The translations under genes were made by a program, and so were the position numbers. Below are positions 1 to 5,325 of a stretch of 8,030 nucleotides of DNA, piece after piece. Within the stretch, counting starts at the first letter, position 1; each line of letters opens with the position of its first letter. Source of the stretch: Acidobacteriota bacterium (GTDB lineage Bacteria > Acidobacteriota > Terriglobia > Bryobacterales > JACQDG01); assembly GCA_016201195.1 (NCBI GenBank), contig JACQDI010000352.1:1-8030 (forward strand). The letters run 5' to 3'. The notes beneath the pieces were generated by a model. That model was not told the origin of the DNA and did no database searches. It saw only the letters and a program-made list of their open reading frames with translations.

Positions 1-799
1 CTTCAAGCAGGCCGTCGAAGTCTACGACAAGTCGGGCCGCGCGGCGCCGCTGTTCACCGACAAGCATCTTTCTTACGATTGGACCAAGGCGAAGTGGATG
101 TACGACCAGTCGAAGCGGCTGAAATTTCCGATGATGGCCGGGTCGTCGGTCTCGGTGACCTTTCGCCGGCCGGAACTCGATTTCCCGCTGGACGCGCCGT
201 TTGAGGAGGCGCTGGCGGTGGGGAGCGGCTGGATCGAGGACGGGGGCATCTTCCACAATCTGGAAATGCTCCAGTGCTTCGTCGAGCGGAGAAAGGGCGG
301 CGAAACCGGGATCCGCGCGGTCGAGCACCTGGAAGGCGACGTGGTTTGGAAGACCGCCGGCCGCTGGCCGCGCGCGTTGCTCGACGTCGCACTCTCCCGA
401 AGCCAGAAGGGCGTTCGCGGGCGTCCGGAAGACGTGAAGAATGCCGTGCTCTGCCGCGTCGAATACAACGACGGCTTCACCGCCCATGCGCTCATGCTCC
501 CCGGCATGGTCAACGAGAACCTGTTCGCAGCCCGTGTGGGCGGGCAGGTCCACTCCACGCTGTGCTACGTCCCCATCGAGAACTCAAACAACTTCAGCCC
601 GCTGGTGGATTCGATCGCCCGCATGTTTCTCAAAGGCACGCACGATTATCCGGTCGAGCGCACGCTACTCGTCACCGGCGCGTTGGCTTTCTTGATGGAA
701 TCGCGCTACCGGGGGCACAAGCGCCTGGAAACCCCGCAGCTCACGGTCGCGTATCGCGCGCCGGCGCGGTCCTACTTTGCGCATGGAAAGGGATCGTAA
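1..799 (+). CDS. Conserved protein of unknown function, C-terminal part (5' end outside window)
   Basis: The reading frame is open from base 2 to the TAA at 797-799, giving 265 visible residues. The Met at base 98 is internal, because the frame continues upstream with protein-like sequence (VYDKSGRAAPLFTDKHLSYDW). I recognise this as an unnamed family, recalled from Planctomycetes and Solibacter-like Acidobacteria, whose members carry a similar 'FxDKHLSY.W..AK.M' segment and a later 'VERRKGGETGIRAVEHLEGD.VW' segment. The missing N-terminus of such proteins looks Rossmann-like in memory, which would suggest a Gfo/Idh/MocA-type dehydrogenase fold, but no nucleotide-binding motif is visible here, so no reaction is assigned. 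The last part (SIARMFLKGTHDYPVERTLL, then a short C-terminal strand LTVAYRAP) looks like a normal domain end. Its stop overlaps the lactonase start by one base, so the two are probably translationally coupled and work in the same, likely sugar-related, pathway. Coding status is firm; function is open. Confidence -1.
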   Translation, partial: FKQAVEVYDKSGRAAPLFTDKHLSYDWTKAKWMYDQSKRLKFPMMAGSSVSVTFRRPELDFPLDAPFEEALAVGSGWIEDGGIFHNLEMLQCFVERRKGGETGIRAVEHLEGDVVWKTAGRWPRALLDVALSRSQKGVRGRPEDVKNAVLCRVEYNDGFTAHALMLPGMVNENLFAARVGGQVHSTLCYVPIENSNNFSPLVDSIARMFLKGTHDYPVERTLLVTGALAFLMESRYRGHKRLETPQLTVAYRAPARSYFAHGKGS

Positions 800-801
800 T
801 G
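785..801 (+). promoter_or_regulatory. Ribosome binding site and TAATG coupling junction
   Basis: GGAAAGGG at 785-792 sits 6 bases before the ATG of the lactonase. The upstream stop TAA (797-799) shares its last A with that ATG. This decides the start at 799 and argues that both genes are on one mRNA. Confidence -1.
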
Positions 802-1644
802 GCCCAGTACAACTCACTCGACGACGTCATGGAAGCGGGCGCACAGGTGGAGAAGGTGCTGTCGGATTTCGCCTTCACCGAAGGACCGGTCTTCAGCCGC
901 ATCGGCTTTATGCTGTTCAGCGACATCCCACGGAACCGGATCATGAAATACGTCCCCGGCCGGCCGGTCGAAACATTCCGCGAAAACTCGAACGGCGCAA
1001 ATGGTCTCACCTTCGACCACCAGGGCCGCCTGCTCGCCTGCGAAGGTGGAGCAGGACGCGTCACCCGCACGGAGAAGAACGGCGCCATCACCGTGCTCGC
1101 CGACAAGTTTGAAGGCAAGGCCCTGAACGCTCCCAACGACATCGTCTATTGCATCGACGGCAACATCTATTTCAGCGATCTGCGCCGCCGCAACGAGCCG
1201 GCCGATTCCGGCAAGGTGGAGTTTTCCGCTGTCTATCAGATCACCCGTAAGGGCGAGCTTCGGGTGGCCGCTCGCGAACTCAAGCGTCCGAACGGCGTGG
1301 CCCTTTCCTCCAATCAGCAGATTCTCTACGTCGCCGACACGGAAGGCCGAAGCGTTCACGCCTATGACCTGACGCCGGACGGATCGCTCGCTCGCGGCCG
1401 TCTCTTTGCCGAAACCGCTGCCGGCCCGGACGGGCTGAAGACCGACGAGGGCGGCAACGTCTATGTGGCCACCGCCGAGGGCGTGCAGGTGTTCAACTCT
1501 GAGGGCCGGCTGCTGGGGATCATCCGCGTCCCGGAAAACCCGGCTAACGCCGGCTGGGGCGACAACTACCGCACCCTCTACATCACCGCGCGGACTTCGC
1601 TCTACAAGGTCCGGCTGAAGGTCAGCGGAACGCGCACTTTCTAG
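799..1644 (+). CDS. SMP-30/gluconolactonase family lactonase
   Basis: This 281-residue protein is a six-bladed beta-propeller of the SMP-30/gluconolactonase/LRE family, whose members hydrolyse aldonolactones to aldonic acids using one divalent metal. The three expected metal ligands are visible: Glu28 in FTEGPVF, Asn165 in RPNGVALS and Asp211 in GPDGL. Asn113 in LNAPND fits the substrate-contacting Asn of the family. Family-typical segments near the end are the tract after Gly-Trp-Gly, RTLYITARTSLYKV. Length is normal. No signal peptide is seen, so the enzyme is probably cytoplasmic, unlike some periplasmic gluconolactonases. I chose the ATG at 799 because a purine-rich ribosome site (GGAAAGGG, 785-792) lies 6 bases before it and because the longer open frame starting at 274 is only a shadow of the upstream gene. 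The TAATG overlap indicates coupling. The exact lactone cannot be read from sequence. Confidence -1.
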   Translation: MAQYNSLDDVMEAGAQVEKVLSDFAFTEGPVFSRIGFMLFSDIPRNRIMKYVPGRPVETFRENSNGANGLTFDHQGRLLACEGGAGRVTRTEKNGAITVLADKFEGKALNAPNDIVYCIDGNIYFSDLRRRNEPADSGKVEFSAVYQITRKGELRVAARELKRPNGVALSSNQQILYVADTEGRSVHAYDLTPDGSLARGRLFAETAAGPDGLKTDEGGNVYVATAEGVQVFNSEGRLLGIIRVPENPANAGWGDNYRTLYITARTSLYKVRLKVSGTRTF

Positions 1645-1664
1645 CAAGCCGGAGGCGGCAATCT

Positions 1665-1686
1665 TCCGCTGCAAATTTGCAGCGGA
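1665..1686 (+). terminator. Perfect palindrome after the lactonase gene, likely transcript-end hairpin
   Basis: The sequence is a perfect 22-nt inverted repeat: left arm TCCGCTGCA, centre AATT, right arm TGCAGCGGA. As RNA it gives a 9-bp stem with a four-base AAUU loop. It begins 20 bases after the lactonase stop. There is no run of T after it (GTCTAACCC follows), so it is not a textbook intrinsic terminator; it could act with Rho, protect the 3' end, or be a lineage-specific intergenic palindrome. A second hairpin with the same loop and closing pairs lies at 4389-4408. Confidence -1.
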
Positions 1687-1781
1687 GTCTAACCCTTGGT
1701 CTGTCTATAACTTAGCGAGACGGGCGGCGACCAGGGCCCACTGGCTGAAGATGGCCGGAATGCAGCCACAGCAACTGGTAT

Positions 1782-1793
1782 ATCCCTTGGGAT
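1782..1793 (+). promoter_or_regulatory. Candidate VapB operator (inverted repeat)
   Basis: ATCCC-TT-GGGAT is an exact inverted repeat of 5-base arms around two bases. It ends 5 bases before the putative -10 box of vapB, which is where an autoregulating antitoxin or VapBC complex would block RNA polymerase. Position is suggestive, but the arms are short, so confidence is modest. Confidence -1.
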
Positions 1794-1798
1794 TGCCT

Positions 1799-1810
1799 TA
1801 CAATACAACT
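1799..1810 (+). promoter_or_regulatory. Putative -10 box of vapBC, leaderless-type
   Basis: TACAAT (1799-1804) matches the sigma-70 -10 consensus at 5 of 6 positions and lies in a small AT-rich patch. It ends 6 bases before the ATG at 1811, so transcription would begin at or next to the start codon. No Shine-Dalgarno sequence is present in CTTACAATACAACT, which agrees with a leaderless mRNA. The -35 region is weak (CTGGTA at 1775-1780, 18-base spacer). The same box recurs before the radical SAM gene. Confidence -1.
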
Positions 1811-2086
1811 ATGAGCAAGCGAAAAGTCGTGAGGAGGAAGGGACGTAGGCTGTATATCAAGAATCCGGCCGCCCACCATTTGGCTGAGCAGATCAGCAGG
1901 CGGATGGGTATGACGCTCAGTGATGCCGTGATTCACGCCCTCGAAGACAAGATCCAGAAAACAGGCCGGCCCCTAAACCGCGCGAAAGTGGACGCCCTCT
2001 GCGCCAAGATCGGCGCTCTGCCGGTCCTCGACACCCGCACGCCGGAAGAGATTCTGGGCTACGACGACCTCGGTATTCCGCGTTAA
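1811..2086 (+). CDS. vapB: VapB-type antitoxin, Rv0623/PSK-transcription-factor family
   Basis: A 91-residue antitoxin partner of the PIN toxin encoded next. Residues 15-48 (YIKNPAAHHLAEQISRRMG, then TLSDAVIHALEDKI) match the DNA-binding and dimerising N-terminal region of this VapB family, which represses its own operon. The C-terminal EEILGYDDLGIPR (79-91) is the typical tail that inserts into and inhibits VapC. I start at ATG 1811 rather than the in-frame ATGs at 1751 and 1760 because the added residues resemble nothing in the family and would be translated through the candidate operator and -10 box. The 13 residues after Met1 include 8 Lys/Arg; family members usually begin almost directly with the IKNP segment, so this basic extension is unusual and may add DNA contacts. 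The TAA stop shares a base with the vapC ATG. Confidence -1.
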   Translation: MSKRKVVRRKGRRLYIKNPAAHHLAEQISRRMGMTLSDAVIHALEDKIQKTGRPLNRAKVDALCAKIGALPVLDTRTPEEILGYDDLGIPR

Positions 2087-2481
2087 TGGTAATCGACACA
2101 TCGGCGCTCATCGCGATTGCGCTCGGGGAGCCATCGCAGCAGCCACTACTGGATGCAATTGAGGCAGCGGCCAGGCGAATCATTTCATCGGTCTCCCTTC
2201 TGGAAGCGGGCATGGTTCTCCGGGCGCGACTGGGCGAGGCCGCGCTTCCCTTGTTGTACCAACTGGTCGAAGAACTGGGGAGTGAAGTGGCCCCATTTGA
2301 TGAAATCCAGGCGAGACTGGCCATAACAGCGTTTGGGCGCTTTGGGACAGGGCTGGGCCACCGGGCGCAGCTCAACTTCGGGGATTGTGCCGTGTATGCG
2401 TTGGCCGGACCGCGCGGTGAGCCCGTGCTGGCAACGGGTAATGACTTCGCGGCGATCGACCTGACAGTCTTCCGACCATAG
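2086..2481 (+). CDS. vapC: VapC-type PIN-domain ribonuclease toxin
   Basis: A 131-residue PIN-domain endoribonuclease, the toxin of the pair. When freed from VapB, such enzymes cut specific RNAs (tRNA or rRNA in studied cases) using a Mg/Mn-bound acidic cluster and so stop translation. The acidic residues are all visible: Asp4 in MVIDTSALIAI, Glu40 in SVSLLEAGMV, Asp100 in LNFGDCAVYALA, and Asp120 in ATGNDFAAIDL. The stretch FGRFGTGLGHRAQLNFGDC (83-101) is characteristic of the VapC subgroup that pairs with this VapB type. Length is normal and the catalytic set is complete, so the toxin looks functional. It starts within the vapB stop (TAATG, 2084-2088), giving coupled translation. The RNA target cannot be inferred. 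Confidence -1.
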   Translation: MVIDTSALIAIALGEPSQQPLLDAIEAAARRIISSVSLLEAGMVLRARLGEAALPLLYQLVEELGSEVAPFDEIQARLAITAFGRFGTGLGHRAQLNFGDCAVYALAGPRGEPVLATGNDFAAIDLTVFRP

Positions 2482-2558
2482 CGACGCATGCTTCGGCGGA
2501 CTGAAGTGGTGGCCGGTGGGAACGGCGTTTCACGGGGTCAGTGGCCAGGGCCAGGGCA

Positions 2559-2594
2559 TTGCACTAATGTACAGATTACTTTACATTACAAAGT
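2559..2594 (+). promoter_or_regulatory. Putative promoter of the radical SAM gene, leaderless-type
   Basis: TTGCAC (2559-2564) and TACATT (2582-2587) are separated by 17 bases; the first matches the -35 consensus at 3 of 6 positions, the second the -10 consensus at 4 of 6. The -10 ends 7 bases before ATG 2595, so transcription would start at about the start codon. There is no Shine-Dalgarno sequence. An in-frame TAA at 2565-2567 and no other start codon between leave 2595 as the only upstream start. The whole stretch 2565-2594 is AT-rich against GC-rich surroundings. Confidence -1.
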
Positions 2595-4040
2595 ATGCGC
2601 CCACTCCGCGTGAAGTTGATTCTTCCGGCCCTGACGGAAGCCACGAGCCCGTTCTGGCGGCCCATCAAGTACTCGCTCTTCCCGCCGCTCGGTCTCGCCA
2701 CGCTCGCCGCGTATCTCGCGCCGGACGACGAGGCGACACTCGTCGACGAGCACGTCGAACCGCTGTGCCTGGACGACGAGCCCGACCTAGTCATCATTCA
2801 GGTCTACATCACCAACGCCTACCGCGCATACCGCATCGCCGACCGGTATCGCGCTCGGGGCGCCTTCGTGGCGCTGGGCGGTCTCCACGTGACCGCGCTT
2901 CCACACGAGGCGATGGTACATGCGGATGCCATCTTTCTTGGACCTGGCGAGCAGACCTTTCCTGCATTTCTCCGCGACCTGCGCGAGGGACGTCCGGTAC
3001 GCGTGTACCGCTCTACGGCCGGCCGCACGCTCGAGCGCCTGCCGCCGGTGCGACGCGATCTCATAGCCCGGCGCAACTACCTCGTGCCGAACTCCCTCGT
3101 CGTCACTCGGGGATGCCCCCAGCACTGCGACTTCTGCTATAAGGACGCCTTCTTTGCCGGCGGGCGTTCGTTCTACACCCAGCGCATCGACCACGCGCTT
3201 GCCGAGATCGCCCGGCTTCCGGGCCGGCACCTGTACTTCCTCGACGACCACCTGCTTGGCGATCGCCGGTTCGCACGCGCGTTGTTTGCGGGCCTGCGAG
3301 GGATGAACCGTCTGTTTCAAGGCGCCTCGACGGTGGACGCTATCCTGCGCGATGACATCATCGAGCGGGCAGCAGAAGCCGGTCTCCGAAGCCTCTTCGT
3401 CGGCTTCGAGACACTGAGCGGCGGGAACCTCGCCCGCAGCAACAAGCGTCAGAACCTCGGGCTCGACTACAAGGCCGTCACAGATCGACTGCACGGCCTT
3501 GGGATCATGATCAACGGCAGCTTCGTCTTCGGCATGGACGACGACGACGCGGACGTGTTTCGCCGTACCGTCGACTGGGCGATCGAGCACGGCCTCACGA
3601 CCGCGACGTTCCACATCCAGACGCCGTACCCTGGCACTGCCCTCCACGCGCGCCTGGAGGCCGAAGGCCGAATCACGACAGGCGACTGGGACCTATACGA
3701 CACCCGCCACGTCGTCTATCGCCCGGCCAGGTTGAAGCCCGAAGAGCTGAAGGACGGCTACGACTGGGCTTACCGCGAGTTCTATCGCTGGTCGTCCATC
3801 TCGCGTGCGGCGCTCACGCACCGCTCGATGAAGCACCAGACGAAGCATTTCTTCTACGCCGCTGGGTGGAAGAAGTTCGAGCCCGCGTGGAACACGGTGA
3901 TCCGGGCCAGGCAGCTCGCCCGGATGACACCCCTGCTCGAGGCCGTGCTGTCGCGGGTGACCGCTGAATCACTCGCACCGGCGGGCGACCAGCCGGCTAC
4001 CTGGACAGCGCCACGCCAATCGTTACTCGTGGTTCGGTAG
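2595..4040 (+). CDS. B12-binding-domain radical SAM protein
   Basis: This 481-residue enzyme has an N-terminal cobalamin-binding-type Rossmann domain (about 1-140, including VALGGLHVTALP at 92-103 and LGPGEQTFPAFL at 115-126) followed by a radical SAM core (about 165-360). The iron-sulfur cluster motif is CX3CX2C with Cys174, Cys178 and Cys181 in TRGCPQHCDFCYKD. Later core landmarks are LFVGFETLSGGNL (267-279), GSFVFGMDDDD (308-318) and TPYPGTALHARLE (343-355). The C-terminal part (about 360-450, rich in Trp/Tyr/Phe, with WDLYDTRHVVY and YREFYRW) resembles the accessory region of HpnP/HpnJ-like B12 radical SAM proteins. The classical cobalamin motif DxHxxG is absent, as in many members of this class, so B12 binding is inferred from architecture. 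Such enzymes often methylate or rearrange unreactive carbons in lipids or natural products; no substrate can be named. It stands alone on the + strand with its own putative promoter. Confidence -1.
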   Translation: MRPLRVKLILPALTEATSPFWRPIKYSLFPPLGLATLAAYLAPDDEATLVDEHVEPLCLDDEPDLVIIQVYITNAYRAYRIADRYRARGAFVALGGLHVTALPHEAMVHADAIFLGPGEQTFPAFLRDLREGRPVRVYRSTAGRTLERLPPVRRDLIARRNYLVPNSLVVTRGCPQHCDFCYKDAFFAGGRSFYTQRIDHALAEIARLPGRHLYFLDDHLLGDRRFARALFAGLRGMNRLFQGASTVDAILRDDIIERAAEAGLRSLFVGFETLSGGNLARSNKRQNLGLDYKAVTDRLHGLGIMINGSFVFGMDDDDADVFRRTVDWAIEHGLTTATFHIQTPYPGTALHARLEAEGRITTGDWDLYDTRHVVYRPARLKPEELKDGYDWAYREFYRWSSISRAALTHRSMKHQTKHFFYAAGWKKFEPAWNTVIRARQLARMTPLLEAVLSRVTAESLAPAGDQPATWTAPRQSLLVVR

Positions 4041-4388
4041 TGCAGCTCCCACGTGCGGCGGACTGCCACCTTTGCCCATGGCGGCAAGGATCGTGTAGTG
4101 ACCCGTTTGGGCGGGGTTGCATGTTTTCGTGGGTGTCGAAACGAACCGCGGCCGGGGGTCGGTCAATCAAAAGGGTCACTGGGCCGGCTAACGCCGTACG
4201 TGTAGAAGTGCTCCCCAAAGTCCCGGGAAGTCCCCTTGAAGCAAACCGGACGAATGACACCCTATCCATAAAAGGGAATCCGCACTTGGAAGGTTGGGGG
4301 GCCTAACTGCCAGGGCTGTCAGAATACGCCATGAGAGCCACACCCACCGCTGTCAGCCGGCGGAAGGCGCTGATTCCAAACGAAACAT
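4041..4388. other. Gene-free stretch of about 350 bases, possibly structured RNA or mobile-element remnant
   Basis: No recognisable gene is present. An open frame on + (GTG 4040 to 4306, 88 codons) and one on - (4269 to 3997) overlap each other; neither has a recognisable domain or a ribosome site, and their composition (many Pro, Arg, Ser, Cys, Trp) looks like chance translation. A 13-base inverted repeat (listed separately) lies within it. A 10-base imperfect direct repeat AAGTCCCGGG/AAGTCCCCTT (4218-4237) and two copies of CTGTCAG (4316-4322 and 4350-4356) are also present. No tRNA, transposase fragment or target duplication was found. Confidence -1.
4097..4180. repeat. 13-base inverted repeat around a 58-base interior
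   Basis: AGTGACCCGTTTG (4097-4109) and CAAAAGGGTCACT (4168-4180) are complementary at 12 of 13 positions; G-U pairs would extend the stem by one at each end in RNA. The interior contains a smaller hairpin, TTTCG-TGGGTGT-CGAAA. It could be a folded non-coding RNA or a tiny inverted-repeat element; no flanking duplication supports transposition. Confidence -1.
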
Positions 4389-4408
4389 CGACCGCAAATT
4401 TGCGGTCG
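4389..4408 (-). terminator. Perfect palindrome after the aldolase gene, likely transcript-end hairpin
   Basis: A perfect 20-nt inverted repeat with arms CGACCGCA and TGCGGTCG around AATT. RNA from the - strand folds to an 8-bp stem with an AAUU loop, 22 bases after the aldolase stop. It is followed on the - strand by the moderately T-rich ATGTTTCGTTTGG. The loop and three closing pairs equal those of the hairpin at 1665-1686, while the outer arms differ but stay complementary. Confidence -1.
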
Positions 4409-4415
4409 GCGGACA

Positions 4416-4434
4416 ATAGCGCGGGTCGCGCTAT
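4416..4434 (-). terminator. Second hairpin overlapping the aldolase stop codon
   Basis: ATAGCGCG and CGCGCTAT form an 8-bp stem around a three-base loop. The stop codon of the aldolase (4431-4433) lies inside the stem. With the palindrome 7 bases further on, the - strand transcript would end in two consecutive hairpins. It may simply assist termination or 3'-end stability. Confidence -1.
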
Positions 4435-5315
4435 CCTTTCACATCGCGGAAGGCTTCCTCGATCTCGCGCTTCGCATCCGGGCCGACCGGCAGCAGCGGA
4501 AGGCGCGGCGGGCCGCCGTAGTAGCCGTTCAGGTCCATGGCGTACTTCAGGCCGGGGACGCCGTATTTGGTAGTGACGGCCACCGCCGCCGGCGTGGCGC
4601 GCCGCTGGAGGTCGTCGGCCGCCTCGTACTCCCGCGTGCGCACCGCTTCATAGATTGCGATGCAGGCATAGGGCGCCGCGTTGGCGAACGCCAGGATCGC
4701 CCCCACCGCTCCCAGCAGCAGGCACGGATAGAGTGTCGGCGCGGAGCCGACCAGCACCTGGAATCCGGGCGGCGCCTCGCGTATCATCTGCATGGTCTTC
4801 TCGATGTTGCCCGAGCTTTCCTTCACCGCGAGGATGTTCGGATGCGCGGCCAGCTCGATCACCGTCCGCGCCGGAATGTCCACTCCGGTCACTTGCGGCC
4901 AGTTGTAGATGATGAGCGGAATCTTCGCCTGGTCGGCCACCGCGCGGTAATACAGAGCTTGTGCGGCGCCGTTGTTGATGAGGTTCTTGTAATAGTGCGG
5001 GGTCCGCACCATGGCCGCCTTGTACCCCATGCCGGCGGCCATGTTGGTGAGCTCGACCGTCTCGCGGACGCTCTCCATGCCCGTGCCGGCGATGAGCAGC
5101 TTCTCGGGGGCCGCCGCTTCGCGCACTGCCTCCCAAAGCCGCGCCTTCTCCTGGCAGGTCAGCATGACGCTCTCGCCGGTCGAGCCGCACACCACGTAGC
5201 CCGCCAGTTGCGTGCGGTTCCATTTCTCCACGTTGTGCCGGACCTTGGCCAAGTAAAGGTCGCCGTTATGGTCGAAGGGCGTGGCGATGGGAGGGAAAAT
5301 GCCGTGTAGCTTCAT
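4431..5315 (-). CDS. DapA-superfamily (DHDPS/NAL-type) class I aldolase, probably sugar-acid or hydroxy-oxoacid specific
   Basis: A 294-residue TIM-barrel enzyme of the dihydrodipicolinate synthase/N-acetylneuraminate lyase superfamily, which condenses or releases pyruvate through a lysine Schiff base. Visible landmarks are GSTGES (44-49, pyruvate carboxylate binding), TPHYYKN (105-111), Tyr137 in IIYNWPQVTG and the Schiff-base Lys165 in ILAVKESSGN. True DapA has an Arg just after the YN motif (YNVPSRT) that binds the aspartate-semialdehyde side; here the segment is YNWPQVTGVDIP, closer to 4-hydroxy-2-oxoglutarate or 2-keto-3-deoxy-sugar-acid aldolases. Lysine biosynthesis is therefore unlikely. 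I start at ATG 5315 rather than 5354: the 13 extra residues (PRRRASRSRIEV) lie inside the end of the upstream gene and are not family-like, and MKLHGIFPPIATPF is a normal start. The gene begins 10 bases after the upstream stop with a weak GAAG ribosome site, so it is probably in one operon with the two exported proteins. Confidence -1.
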   Translation of the reverse strand: MKLHGIFPPIATPFDHNGDLYLAKVRHNVEKWNRTQLAGYVVCGSTGESVMLTCQEKARLWEAVREAAAPEKLLIAGTGMESVRETVELTNMAAGMGYKAAMVRTPHYYKNLINNGAAQALYYRAVADQAKIPLIIYNWPQVTGVDIPARTVIELAAHPNILAVKESSGNIEKTMQMIREAPPGFQVLVGSAPTLYPCLLLGAVGAILAFANAAPYACIAIYEAVRTREYEAADDLQRRATPAAVAVTTKYGVPGLKYAMDLNGYYGGPPRLPLLPVGPDAKREIEEAFRDVKG

Positions 5316-5325
5316 CACTTCGATT

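Noticed and set aside
274..798. Upstream extension of the lactonase frame to base 274
   Set aside because: It runs through the preceding gene in another frame and reads as Arg/Ala/Pro-rich chance sequence; the ATG at 799 has a good ribosome site.
814..1674. 286-codon open frame on the - strand opposite the lactonase
   Set aside because: The + strand frame carries all lactonase metal ligands; the antisense frame resembles nothing.
1693..1790. Direct repeat CCCTTGG (1693-1699 and 1784-1790)
   Set aside because: Seven bases in a 100-base interval are too short to distinguish from chance.
2541..2556. Tandem GGCCAG repeat before the radical SAM promoter
   Set aside because: Two copies of six bases in GC-rich DNA carry no clear signal.
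2516..3142. 208-codon + strand frame overlapping the radical SAM start
   Set aside because: Arg/Pro/Ser-rich shadow in another frame of the radical SAM gene.
2787..3647. 286-codon open frame on the - strand
   Set aside because: It is antisense to the radical SAM core, whose motifs are unmistakable on the + strand.
4040..4306. 88-codon frame with a GTG overlapping the radical SAM stop
   Set aside because: The stop-start overlap looks like coupling, but the product has no recognisable segment, an implausible composition and no ribosome site; an equally long antisense frame exists at the same place.
4041..4388. Group II intron or insertion-sequence remnant
   Set aside because: The folded, gene-free character prompted the idea, but I could not find a domain V-type hairpin, a reverse transcriptase or transposase fragment, or target duplications.
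4331..4573. 80-codon + strand frame near the second palindrome
   Set aside because: It runs through the palindrome and into the antisense of the aldolase gene and has no protein-like features.
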